Assembly (NCBI GenBank): GCA_003254885.1
Contig: QANT01009296.1
Location: 22,290 to 86,289, forward strand
Length of the DNA stretch: 64,000 bases
Reading direction: 5' to 3'
Origin: Purshia tridentata
Lineage: Eukaryota; Streptophyta; Magnoliopsida; Rosales; Rosaceae
The notes beneath the pieces were generated by a model. It did no database searches. It saw only the letters and a program-made list of their open reading frames with translations, and was not told where the DNA came from. The translations under genes and the position numbers were made by a program. Positions 48,501 to 60,587 of the stretch are shown here, piece by piece. Numbering within the stretch: the stretch's first letter is position 1; the number at the start of each line of letters is the position of its first letter.

Positions 48501-51500
48501 TATCAGGTCTTGATGTGGCTACTCATTCTTGTATCAATCTCATTGCTTTTCATTCCACTTTTGCTAATATTTTACAATTCATCAGACTATTGAAAGCAGC
48601 CCACGAGGTGAAAATCATGGTGAAGAAGATGTCACATTGTCCCAGTTGGTAATCCCCTTGCCCATCTTTCAATTTTAATTTGAGTTGCCCACAATAGTTT
48701 AGTATTTTGGTCAATCTGGCCCTACAGTCTGGTGGATTAATTATAAGTTATAGTATTATTTTCATTACAATCTTGACCAAGCCTTTTATAATTCCAATTT
48801 CCTTGGCAGCATTTAATTGATCTTGCAGGATCTGAAAGCTCTAAAACTGAAACAACTGGGTTGCGGAGAAAGGAGGGTTCATACATCAATAAAAGCTTAC
48901 TTACACTTGGAACTGTAAGATAATGCTTATTCTACGTTTTCTTTGACTTTTGGTTGTACTATATAAAATAAAAGAAATTACCAAAATTCCACCTATTATC
49001 ATAATTCTACCCTTTCTGCTGCAATTAATTACTTGAAAATTTTAAGTGGTATTATAATAATATAGCATGTTTTGTTTACAAATGATCTCAAGATACGAAA
49101 ATAATGAACTTGGTCATGGTTGTTCTTCACTTACTTATCATGACATGATGTTAGAGAATTGACACTCTGGATAAAATGCTGTTATGTAGAGCTTGAGATT
49201 TTCATGTGCCTATATGGTTGCTCTGACTTAGAAAATATCCTCCTTGCCATTTCTCAGCCTGACATGTGAGTTTTTTTAATCTAATAATAGTTGCTTATTG
49301 CAGGTGATATCTAAATTGACTGATGGAAAGGCAGCTCATATTCCCTATCGAGATTCGAAACTCACCCGTTTGTTGCAGTCATCCCTCAGTGGTCATGGAC
49401 GTGTATCTGTAAGTTCAATACAGCACTTCTTTATCCGGTGTTCATGTGATCATATTTCTCATTGCAACTATTCAAAGAGGATGGTATCTATTTAGTTGTC
49501 ATGTAAGGTATCTATTTTGTGAATAGTGATGTGGTTACTGATTCAAGAGCATGTTCTTGTTATGGCCATTTTAGCTCATTTGCACTCTGACCCCTGCGTC
49601 TAGCAATACTGAGGAGACGCATAACACACTGAAATTTGCACATCGGAGCAAGCATGTGGAAATCAAGGCTTCTCAAAATAAGGTGAGCCTTAGTTTTATT
49701 GTATACATGTGAAGTAGCATTATGCATAGTTTTTAATGGTTTCCAGTTCATCACAGTTTCTCTTGATGTTCTTGTAGATTATAGATGAGAAGTCTCTCAT
49801 CAAAAAATATCAGAAGGAAATTTCCACTTTAAAGCAAGAACTTCAGCAATTAAAACGTGGCATGATGGAGAATCCAAATATGGCTGCATCTAATCAGGAA
49901 GACCTGGTTAATTTGAAGCTTCAGGTTTGTGCTGTTGCATGGGGAGATGCTTTCCTCTATATTGTTACCAAAGGCTTTTGGTAAAAATCAATAGAAGTTC
50001 CCTCTAAGGTCCTTAAATAAAGTACTTAAACTAGGTCATCTTTCATTGTTTCTTAATTGTTAGTTTAGATATGGACAGTCAAGATGCATCTTAATTGGTA
50101 TTTAAATATGCATTTCTGCTGTCCATATTTGATCAAACGGCTGTGAAATAGAACCACATTGAAGGACCTTAGGAGATAACTAAATATATAGAACAATATT
50201 ATAATCTAGATTTGAGTGCAATGTTACAATTCCCATGGGGTGCAAGTTACAGAATGTTACAAATACTTGATGTCATCTACTTGTCCCTTGTTGAAATAGT
50301 CTTCTTTGTTCTCTAGACATAGAAACAGCTAAATTTCATTCTGGATTTTGTTGTTTGTTGTTTGCTCCTAATAAGTTTTGTTTCATTATGTAAAAGCTGG
50401 AAGCTGGTCAGGTGAAATTGCGGTCAAGATTGGAAGAGGAGGAAGAAGCCAAGGCAGCTTTAATGGGAAGGATACAACGATTGACTAAACTAATCTTAGT
50501 CTCCACAAAAAATGCTATCCCACCAAGCATATCTGAACGACCTAGCTATAGACGGAGGCATTCTTTTGGGGAAGATGAGGTGTGTGATTTAGTATTTTCA
50601 GCAGTTAAGATGGGTTGCGGATTCATTTAATTGTATTCTGAGTAATAACTTGTTTTATGATATGGATGTCTCAAACTATAAATTGTAAACTATTGGCAAT
50701 ATCTTCCTCATTAGATTACCAATTGACCCATTTTTTATGCAGCTTGCATATCTGCCGGATAAAAAACGGGAATATGTAATTGATGATGATGCTGGAAGTT
50801 ATGCTTCTGAGCTTTCATTGGAAGGAAGAGATGACGTCACTAATCTAGACGAGTTAGTTAAAGACTACAAAAAAAACAGAAGACGTGGAATGCTTGGATG
50901 GTTTAAACTGAAAGTAAGTTTTCATTTTTTCTGTTAGTGCATGACTTGAATGGAAGTAAGGAAATAATTGTTGGATAGTTAAAAACAAAAACCCAGATTT
51001 TGTAAAACCATGTAATTTGGGTTTTGAAGAGAAATGATTGGAAGTTTCAAACAATAGTTAATTATGGCACCGTCTGTATATAACTATATGTTCATTAAAT
51101 TTTTTGTCATATACACTACTGCGCTGGTTTTTCTTTAGTATTCTACTGATTGAACTCACCTAGACGAAGTTTAATGCTTTCTCAACAGAAACCCGAGAAT
51201 CTTGTTGGATTATCACCAAGTGCTGATAGTGAGAGCTCTGCAAGTGGGTCACCAGCACCTTCCTCAAGTTCTTCTCAAAAAAAAGTAAACTTTAATGATT
51301 TGAAGGATGGATGTAGAAAGTCTGTCAGTAGAAGGGGAGATGATTATACCATTATTGACTCATTTCCTGAAAGAACCCAAGCAGGTGATTTGTTTGGTGC
51401 AGCAAGTGGAGGTCGCCGTTTGCCTCCAGTGAGTGGAATTCTATTAACTTATATGTAGTGTTTATTTAAGTAGTTAAACATCTGATCCAAGCGAATACAT

Positions 51501-54500
51501 GCATATGTAATAGAGAGGACTTTTCGGTGTGTGTGTGCATGCTTGGGTATTTGACATCAGTTAAGATATTTCCCTTGTGGGTATGTGATGGGGAACAAAT
51601 TATAACAAATTGGCACATGTAAAGATATTATTTTTCTCATATACTTTCTCTTTCTCTTAGTTGATAATTCTTAACTTGTTTATTTGTATTTGTAAGAATT
51701 AGCATATGCAGGTATTTCAGTGTAGCATGAAGATATTATGTTAACCGTTTGCTATAACTACTCTTTTGCAGACTGGGTCCACAATTAGAGATCAAATGGA
51801 TCTTCTTCGTGAGCAAGTGAAAATGTTAGCTGGGGAAGTGGCATTGTGTACAAGTTCTCTGAAAAGACTATCGGAGCAAGCGGCTACCAACCCTGAAGAT
51901 TCACAGCTTAGGGTGAGATATCTCTTTTAAATCTTTTAGAACAAATGTCCAAATCTGATTGGTATTCCTGTGTGACTTTTAATGGTAATATTGGTTAAAA
52001 TAGGAACAAATGCAAAGGTTGAAGGATGAAATTAGTGAAAAGAAGCTTCAGATGCGTGTTTTGGAACAACGCATGATTGGATCACTTGAGATGACTCCAC
52101 ATATGTCAAATAACAGAGAAGTGTCTCAGGTAAACTATGCATCCTCTAAGAAGATGGATTTTAATGAAGCTGGATGAACTAATATTACTTTAGTGATAAT
52201 AAATACAAGAAAAGTATTAGATTGATGGATGATAATCTGATAACACAGAAATGTCTCAGGTAAACTATGCATCCTCTAAGAAGATGGATTTTAATGAAGC
52301 TGGATAAACTAATTTTACTGTTTAAATGATCAATAAATAAAAAGTTTTAGATTGATGGATGATAATCTGATAATAATTTCAGGGCTCTTCAAAATTAAAA
52401 TATAAAAGGGACATTCTTCTTCTCTGTTTCACATTCTACTCTGAGTGAATGGTATGTCGATTAACTTTCTAATACCATTTCAGCAGAGAATGGCCCCTTG
52501 CTACATGTCACCTCTTACCATGAGGTCCTCCGGTGATTAGCATTTCACATGGTTGAATTATTTTAAAATAGCAAAAAGGAAAGTGGAGCACAGATCATTA
52601 GTTGAGGGTTTAAATATAACAGGGTAAATTTTGCAGTGGACCTAATCTAGAAAAAAAAAATATCGTACTTTTACCCAAAAAAAAGTCAGGATTAGGACTT
52701 TATAGTCTTAGATTTCTATATTGCCTTAACTTTATGCCTCATAAAGCATCGCTGGTTTCCAGCTTTTTAGTAATGCATATATGTGCTTTCTGATCATTAT
52801 ATTGTCATGCAGGCTTTGTCCCAAATTACTACACAGCTAAATGAGAAAACTTTTGAACTTGAGGTTTGTTATCCTAAGATCTTCATAACAAGGATGATAT
52901 TTCATTTATAAATGCTAAAATATTATACTAAGTTGATCCCTTTTTTGTTTTGGGATGATCATTCAAGATTAAGACAGCAGACAATAGGATACTTCAAGAG
53001 CAACTACAGATGAAGGTAAAATTATAAAGATACTTGATCTCTTTTCATGTACTTGCATTTTTATTCTTTAATTTTTTTTAATCATCTTGTTACCTTTTAC
53101 AGATATCAGACAATGCAGAAATGCAAGAGACGATTCTTCTGCTAAGACAACAGCTCAATTTATTATCGGGTAAAGGCTATTGTAATTCACAACATATTGC
53201 TGGTAGTGAGGCTACCCGACTTGAGACATGTTCTAAGGAACAAGTGGAAAAGAACAATGAAGAAAGAGAAAGGATTGGTTCGTGTGAAGAAACTTATGCT
53301 GATGAAAATACACCAACCAGTGTGATGAGCTTAAACAGAATCCTTTCCCTTGAGGACTCGAGAGAGTGCAACAAAGATGCATTTTTTAATTCCCAAATCC
53401 ATGTACAGGTTACTCCTGTTCTTTCTTGGCATCTTCAGCACTAGGAAACTCAATCCGTTTGAACTTTGTGATTTTACTTAATGGAATGATATGTTTATAT
53501 TGCTACATTGTCACCACAGTGCCTTTTATTTTATTTTCTTAGGCTTCTGAAATAGAGGATTTAAAGCAAGAGAAGGTGATACTGTCTGAGGAAAAGGAGG
53601 GACTTGAAGTTCAGAATCAGAAACTTTCAGAAGAAGCTTCATATGCCAAAGAGTTGGCTGCAGCTGCAGCAGTTGAGCTTAGAAACTTGGCTGAAGAAGT
53701 AACGAAGCTTTCTTATGAAAACGCGAAGCTGACTGGTGACCTGGCTGCTGCAAAAGAGGTTCAATGCCGATCAAATTGTTGTCAGAGGTCTGCTTCATAT
53801 GGTTTCAAGCAAAATAGCATCAGTGGTGCTCGAGCTAATGGATGCCACAAAAAGCCAGAGGATGGAGTTCTGGTTGAGGAGCTGCAGAAGGAACTTAGTG
53901 TAAGATACCAAAGAGAAGCTGCTCTGCAAAAGGAACTATCTGAGAGAGATGAGATAGAAAGTGATTTACGAAGAACATTAGACAAAGTTAAACAACATGA
54001 AGTTGATTTGGAAAGTGAGCTGGCAAATATGTGGGTGCTGGTCTCAAAATTGAGAAAGTCTGGCATTAATGCTGAGGATGTGTCACTTCAAGGGGCTTCT
54101 GTATCTGAAAGTTCACATACAAGAATTAGAAATGGGTTTCTGCCATCTAATGCTCACTCATATTCTATGTTCAAAGACAATGAAATCCGTGAAAACCTGA
54201 ATGAGATGGGTACATTAGAAGATTTAAGAGCCAGCTATCAGAAAGAAAGGAGAAGATGCAAAGAGCTGGAGTGCTATATTTCTAGATTGAAGGTATGTAC
54301 TTCATTGATTTATCTTTGGGGAAAGTACAGATAGCCATCTGTGGTTACCGCATTTCATGAATGAACCTGTGGTTTATTTTGTGACACGTTCCCCTGTGGT
54401 TTCAGAAAGTATTCATCTTATTGACACCATTAATAGCAGTAGTAAAATGGTTTTTTTTACCATAATATAATTTGATAAGGAAAGGAGCTCAATAAACCAG

Positions 54501-55234
54501 AAAAGATTGCTTATGGGAAATGTCAGGCTGCAATGGCATACTTTGCCTCTTATGAAGGAGTATAGGATGAGGATGACATTTGTCTATTCAGACTTTCAGA
54601 TTTTAAGTGGGTTCAGAGAGAAACAAGCAAGAAAAAGGCCTTTAATTATAAAAGAGTACTTGGCTTTGTCCACTTATGGAGCAAAAAGGAGGGAAAAGGA
54701 TGAAATGGTCATAACAAAAGTATTATTCACTGGATGTGACAGGTATGGGATGAAGTGTAAGCATGTGATCTATTTTTTGTTTACTTGACCATACCTGACT
54801 GACAGAAGAAACCACAAAAGGGTTATATGTCAAAAACTAAACCACGGGGTGAAGATAATCTCATTTGCATCATCAAGTCCCCAATTGAGCCACTGTAATT
54901 GAAATATAGATCAAAAGAGTTTTAAAATAATATTAATTTTCAGGGTGAAGATGTTGCTGGTCTGGATGTCACGACTCTTGAAGAACTTCAGAACCTTCAT
55001 GTTGAGGCTATAACGAAGATTTGCCATGCAAAGGTGATTCCTCGGTTTGATTTCTTTTGATGAGCTCGGTGCATACTTGAATTAAGATGACTATTATTTT
55101 TGCATGCCTGCTTCTGTCTCTAACTTGCTTCTTTCATGTTTTTATGTTTGTGTCAAAATGCTTTCGGGATTCCTTCCAATCCTTAATAATTTTGGGTATT
55201 TTGTAATATGCAGTGTGCAAATCATGTCCTATAG
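45598..55234 (+). CDS. Kinesin-7 (KIN-7) motor protein, MKRP-like
   Basis: Microtubule motor of 1159 residues from 25 coding exons: 45598-45854, 45991-46088, 46252-46341, 46512-46564, 47008-47073, 47169-47222, 47364-47423, 47850-47928, 48167-48234, 48586-48648, 48810-48914, 49304-49408, 49575-49682, 49778-49924, 50397-50579, 50743-50913, 51189-51428, 51772-51912, 52004-52129, 52813-52863, 52968-53015, 53103-53408, 53543-54292, 54944-55033, 55214-55234. The N-terminal 70 residues are Ser/Pro/Arg-rich and acid-poor, like an organelle transit peptide. The motor has P-loop GVTSSGKT (155-162), switch [10 protein letters not shown] and switch II DLAGSE. Long coiled coils follow. No C-terminal RING finger is seen, unlike Arabidopsis MKRP2/KIN-7D as I recall it. 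The last two coding exons are short, so the C-terminus is the least certain part. Organelle targeting is inferred. Confidence 0.9.
52111..52376 (+). repeat. 130-base tandem duplication covering the end of KIN-7 exon 19 and its splice donor
   Basis: Copy 1 begins in exon 19 (TAACAGAGAAGTGTCTCAG, donor at 52130). Copy 2 repeats the same block 130 bases downstream (TAACACAGAAATGTCTCAG, GTAAAC at 52260). Both share the intron sequence starting GTAAACTATGCATCCTCTA. Copies are close but no longer identical, so this is a real, older duplication and not an assembly slip. Confidence 0.9.
54335..54895. mobile_element. Putative non-autonomous DNA transposon in KIN-7 intron 23
   Basis: Sequence near the left end (about 54363-54410: CCTGTGGTTTATTTTGTGAC, CCCTGTGGTTTC) is repeated in inverted orientation near the right end (about 54808-54852: GAAACCACAAAAGGG, AAACCACGGGG). 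Tandem TGTGGTTT motifs in inverted ends are common in plant MITE/MULE-type elements. The 93-codon frame inside is not a known protein. Confidence 0.5.
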
Positions 55235-56219
55235 CACGCTGAGCTCATCCCATCATACAGAATCTCTGGATACTCGGAGTTTGATATTTGAGGTTAGTTT
55301 TGTTCCGCGGTTCATTAGCCAACGGGCATTGCTCCTATTGTTCATATTGCCCCTATTTTTTTATAGTGAATTTTATAAAATAGATGACGTTCATAAAAAC
55401 CATGATTACGAGCCTCATGATGTAAATGACTAATTTGCGTCCATCAACTTCTCAGTCAAAGCCCTCCTTAGTTGCATACTGGAACCTTGTCATATATAAT
55501 TCTTAAGACATAGTTGATGTAACAATCATGTTGCTTATTTTGACATCCTCATTTCTTAAGCCATGAAAACAGTACCGATGAATATTGAATCATACCCCTT
55601 TTTCTCTTCTTGCAGGTGTAATGTATTTTGTACAGAATGGAAACAGTAACCAGATCAATTTATGTATCAATCACTGGCTTCCTTCCCAACTCAAGGAGGG
55701 GCTTAGGGAGCGACGTAGTCAAGGAGATGCAAATTTCTTGTAACTTAATGCAACTAACTAGCAACAGAGATGGATCTAGGGCATTGTTATACATGAACTT
55801 ATCTGTAAATTATGTATTATCGATTACTGGGATCTTCCAAATGTAAGTTCTAGAACAAACAGACAAACTTTAGCTTCTTTTTTTTTTTTTCTTGCTAGAG
55901 TATCAGACAAAACTACTGTAACTCCTGTGACTAAAGAGTTGAATGTATCTGCCACATATAATCGCATAAGGCTACTTATGCTTTTGCTTTTTAGTATTTT
56001 TCGGTCTTTGGTCTTGGAGCTTTCCTGTATACGGCCTTATTGATCATGGGAATCATAAGCAGGACAATGCTCTTCCAAGATACCAAAATTGGCTACATGA
56101 GGCTGGCAAATGCCTTCACTATATCCCCGATCCACACTGAAAAAGAGAGTTTATTGGTGAGAATTGAGAAAGTCCCCGCCACATACATGTGAAAGGGAAA
56201 AAAATTATGAGAGAAGGGT
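55235..56219. other. Convergent 3' region of KIN-7 and the aspartic protease
   Basis: Probable KIN-7 3' UTR containing an intron (donor-like GAG/GTTAGT at about 55,292, acceptor TCTTGCAG at about 55,615). The protease 3' UTR lies on the other strand. No separate gene is supported. Confidence 0.45.
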
Positions 56220-58452
56220 TTAGAACTTGGGAAGCCTTTTGCAATTTGCAGGAGCCCATCCAATTCGCTGGTTTTCGTTGTCATATATCAAGACTTTGTC
56301 TAGCATAGTAATATCTGTGAATAGAGAAGAAGTAACAGATCAGATTTTGTCCAGAAATGAAAATGAAAGAGACAAAAAAAACAAGAGGAGAGAAAATGAG
56401 AGTCCAGAAGGCTGTTGTTCTGTTAGTCTTTTGTTACCTCCGATGATATTCAGATTTGCCAGTCCTACTTCACTGCCATTCAAAATCCCCAAGCACACAT
56501 TGCCATATTTCTGAAAATAAAGATCTTATTAAATATGACTTTTCAAGTATTTTCTTCTCTCAAATACTAACCAAGGGGGAAAAAAATGAAAAAAACATGT
56601 AGGGGTGCTTACTGTAACTATTAGATAGGCTTCTGGTGATAATTGCAGCTGAACATTCTTGGCATTAGCAAAGCTCAGTACTAAGGTCTTGAAATAGTTC
56701 TTTGTGTCAGCAACCGATTTGAAAGGCTTGCTGCTTTTCCAGCAGACTGGGAGGGATTTATCCTCGGGTGCATCCTTCAGAGGCTTTCCCTTTAAATCAT
56801 CTCTCAACTGATCACATGAATTGATGGTTAGTTTTCTATACAAGTTATCAACAATTAACTAAAGAAGGATGCTCTGCTTTGTTTCCTTCTCACCAGATTG
56901 AGTAGTGCCTGGTAAGCTTTGGAACTGAAGTAAGTGTAGGAGCTCCCACTGTCAAAAACCAGGTGAAGGCCCTTTATACCGGTAGGCTTTCCACCAAAGA
57001 CAAGTTCTGCTGGTCCAGATGAGTAGTGATTTCTATGAAATTGGAAAAGACGGATTGAATTATATACAAATTAGAAACAACTAATCAGGCTATATGCAAA
57101 TTTCATATGATAATTGGGGACTACTCACTCCATGCGTGACATTGGTGTCCATATGACTCCTGAAGAAGGGACAAGATCATCCCCAAAGAAAAGATACCCT
57201 CCTCCTTGCCCATTTAGACAGTGACCCACCACATTTCGTGTTAAACCCAGGCGACTTAGTTGTGACACAACACTGGCTTTTCCCTTGCCAAGGCCAATGA
57301 CTCCAGCAGTGGCAGGAGGTGAGTTTTGGCCAGAATATTTTTGATCATATCCACACCTGCAGACAACACAAACAGAAAACATTATAAAATTTAACTCAGA
57401 AACAAAAGGTGATATGGCAGTTTAGTTGCAAGGCATTACATAAGTTTGATTTATTTGCATTCTTGCACCAAACCACCTGAAGTTTATAAAATGAAAAGGT
57501 TAACAAAAAAAACCAAAACTCTTAAGATTTCAAATTAAAAATTAGCATGCTCCATATCAAAATTTATAATGCTATTAGTTGATATGGGAAAAGCAAACAC
57601 TGAATACCCACCCGAAGGCCAAACGAGGACCAAGTTGAGAGCCATTGGTGAATTTCAGGGGAAAGTAATCCTTGACCAGCACACCAAGAGATGATCCTTG
57701 ATCAGCATACTCGACCTCATAGTCACATTGATCATTTGGGTTTCTGCATGGATAGTTTGCTGGTGAGTGGAATGCAACACAAAGAGGGTCTTCGCATTGG
57801 AGATGGTTTTTGTTGGGTTTATAAAGATGTTCACGGGGCTACAAATGCTCACACACAGACACAAGCACTAGGTTAGAAAAGGGTCATTACAATCATAGTC
57901 TCAGTCTGAATATCTATAAAAAAGTTTTACCTTGGTACAGCCGGTACAAGGAGCATCACATTGGACCCAAGTGAGGTCACTGCCAGTGTCAATATCAAGG
58001 TCAAAACGCTTGGCTGGGTGACCTATGCTCAGGGACACAGTGTAGTACCTGCAGAGTGAAAGTACAATCATATCTTGTAGAATTTCATTCACCAGTACCA
58101 TACATCAAAAAAGGGAAAATGGAAAGGAAAAAGGGAAAGGAAAAAGGGCAAGACAGAATACCAAGTAATAGTATCTACTGAATCTTAAACACTACACAAA
58201 CTAAAAAAAGAAAGCTTCAAAATTAAAGAACTAGAAAGCATCAACATCAGAGAAAATAAACATGCAACAGGTGGAAAACAATCGCAGATTAAAATTGCAA
58301 TCCTGGGATATGGGCAGCACAGGAATTCTACTATGAAGGGAAAATGAATTACATACAGAAAAGAAAAGAAGGGTCGACAGGCAGTTTTTCACCTTTTCTA
58401 AAGTGACTGTGGAAGGATATACTTCTTTTTTGTTGGTTGATGATAAACTTCT

Positions 58453-58488
<36 letters not shown>

Positions 58489-59192
58489 CCGGAAAAAGTT
58501 CAGGTAATAAAAAAATCAGATATTGGAAAAGAGTATTCAAAGAGTAAACACAGAAACTGAGTTGAGTATTCAATAAATTAATCAAATTGAGCAAAGTGCT
58601 CATCAAACCAAGAAAATCCAAAATACCAAAAATCTAAATTAAATAAATAAACTCAAGAGAATTCATAGAGAATTGAAAAAACAGGGGGAATCAAATTAAA
58701 GAGGAATGCGGAGCAGTTGAATATGAAACGGTGGGTCAAGAACTTCTCAAGAAGTGCAACTAAAAAAAACTTTGTTTAATCAATATATGAAAGGTTAAAG
58801 CTTAATCCGAAACCAAGTCCAAGAACCCATAATCACCCCAAGAACCGATCAGAGAAATTCAACAAAAAAAAAAAACAAAACAAAACAATAAAACAAATTA
58901 CTAAAAAGATTTGATAATGCAAATTAAAAAAGATGAAGGAACAAGATTTCAAAGACCCAACACCAAAAGTCCGAAGGAGATGCCAAAAATCATACCCATG
59001 AGGATAGACGTTCCCCTGAATAGCAAAAACGGCTGAAGAACCGAAGCTATCCAATTGGGCCGACGTTTTCTTGGTCTGGGGCTGATTGGCTGCTGAGAAA
59101 CAGCATGGAAAAGTTGCAGCAGACAAACCCAGAATGAACAAGGTCGTCAATGCCGCCAATCTATTGTTCGTTTTATCATCACCACCACCCAT
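56220..59192 (-). CDS. Aspartic protease, nucellin/Asp1-like (family A1)
   Basis: Predicted secreted or membrane-associated pepsin-type protease. Exons (from the 5' end) are 59192-58996, 58048-57931, 57838-57612, 57356-57129, 57032-56894, 56807-56613, 56510-56438 and 56314-56220, giving 423 residues. The hydrophobic stretch at about residues 12-30 is a signal peptide or anchor. The two catalytic aspartates are in IDTGSDLTW (Asp86) and FDSGSSYTYF (Asp284). Plant-specific Cys motifs follow the first site (VQCDAPCTGC), and NPNDQCDYEVEYADQGSS, typical of nucellin-like members, comes after it. The upstream GTG-led extension to 59234 has no ATG, so MGGGDDK is the start. Intron 1 carries a (GA)15 microsatellite (58456-58484). 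The Arabidopsis neighbour of RFC3 is also an aspartyl protease of this type. Confidence 0.92.
58456..58484 (+). repeat. (GA)n microsatellite in protease intron 1
   Basis: An uninterrupted AG/GA run of about 29 bases within intron 1 of the aspartic protease gene. Confidence 0.95.
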
Positions 59193-60587
59193 CCCTGAGT
59201 GAGTGACAGTCCAATTCTCCTTTTTGATTGTCACGTTGGATCAAAACCAAAAACTCAAAAGATGGATTAAAGCTGTTTTATCGAAGAAGCCCTGAAAACC
59301 AGAAAGCAGTAGACTTTGTGGCAGTACAAGAAGTCTACTGGCGTGTCAGCTTTGAAGGCTTTTTGGCGTTCGTTGGGAATTGAATATTTGGAAGTTTCAC
59401 TGCGCGAGAGAGCAAAACACCCGCGTCAAAAACGCGGAATGCTTATCTATGTGAGGATGCTGTAAAAGGTCGATATTACCCCTTACACGTTTGGATGAAT
59501 TGTAGCTGAAACTTGAAGGAGTCCTTTGGTACGTCAGTAAAAGGCCCTCAGATGCTCCTTTCCTTTAATATATTTATTTGCTATATAGTTCTAGAAGATG
59601 ACTTGTGTCGAATCCCTTTTTGGTCAATCCTTAAACAATAAAATAAGCTTAAAAATGTTTTTCTTTCTTATAAGAAACTCAAAATGTTACATTTTTTAAT
59701 AGTAAAAAGCTTAAAAGGTTTCATTTTTCTTTTGATAAAAGCTTAAAGTGTTACGTTTTTCTTTTGATAAAAACTTGAAAAGTGTTGCGTTTTTCTTTTG
59801 CCAAAAGCTTAAGAGTGTTACGTTTTTCTTTTGGTATAAGGCGAAATTTCCTTGAAATTCAAAATTTAACTTCTTAATATTAAAAAAGTGATAAAGAGAC
59901 TCATGTGATTTTTGTCTTGCAAAATGCAAGATGGTGCTACTTGGAAAGTTGGAAACTATATGGTACAAAGAAGTGACCAGCCTGGTGACACTCCCCTTCA
60001 TTAGAATAACATGTCACCTGGATGTCACCTGGATTCTGGACAGTCAGATACTTGGGCAATACATAAGTGTGCTTAAAGTGTGCACCGAGTGATATTGTAA
60101 AATGGGACAGTTATATTGTAACAGTACTTTGGGTGGGTAGGGTACAGAGGATTTTCAAGAGTTGGTAAAAATACAGAGACCTCCTATTCACAAACATTGT
60201 ACCATTAGAAGCAAGCGTCGGTAAATTTTTTGACCATCTTAGACAATTCAATTGAAGGAGAAACCCATCAAATGAGATCACTAGCCATGCTCGTATCTTC
60301 GCATTCAAACCCTCTAATATGTACAAAATTCAACACCATCAAATAATACCTATACAGAGCACCCGCTAGATTTCATCATTCTCTTCACCAAAATCTAAGG
60401 TAGACGCCTTAGTATCCATATAAAATCACAATAGCACCAGCAAAACCCACCAATCAACCCTGCCCAGCTGCCAATGCACCTTTCTCATCTGTAGAGGACA
60501 ACGAGGCCTTGGTTTTTTTTTTTTTTTTTTGGTTGTTGAAAAAATGAGGTATTGGTTTAAGTTGCATACTTGCATCTGCATGCATGA
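59193..60587. other. Intergenic DNA between the aspartic protease and the SNAP43-like gene
   Basis: Protease promoter side, then AT-rich DNA with a tandem array near 59,645-59,845 (listed separately), and the SNAP43-like 3' flank with a poly-T run at 60,511-60,530. No gene is supported. Confidence 0.45.
59645..59845 (+). repeat. Degenerate tandem array, about 34-36-base unit, five to six copies
   Basis: The unit TTTTTCTTTTGATAAAAGCTT followed by AAAGTGTTACG recurs with drift (GATAAAAACTTGAAAAGTGT, GCCAAAAGCTTAAGAGTGT, GGTATAAGG). Because the period is often near a multiple of three, it produces a repetitive minus-strand frame (KKN-rich) that is not a gene. Confidence 0.75.

Noticed and set aside
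54507-54788. 93-codon frame inside KIN-7 intron 23
   Set aside because: It lies within the putative transposon between the inverted ends and matches no known domain.
59711-60001. 96-codon minus-strand frame with repeated KKN motifs
   Set aside because: Translation of a noncoding tandem array.
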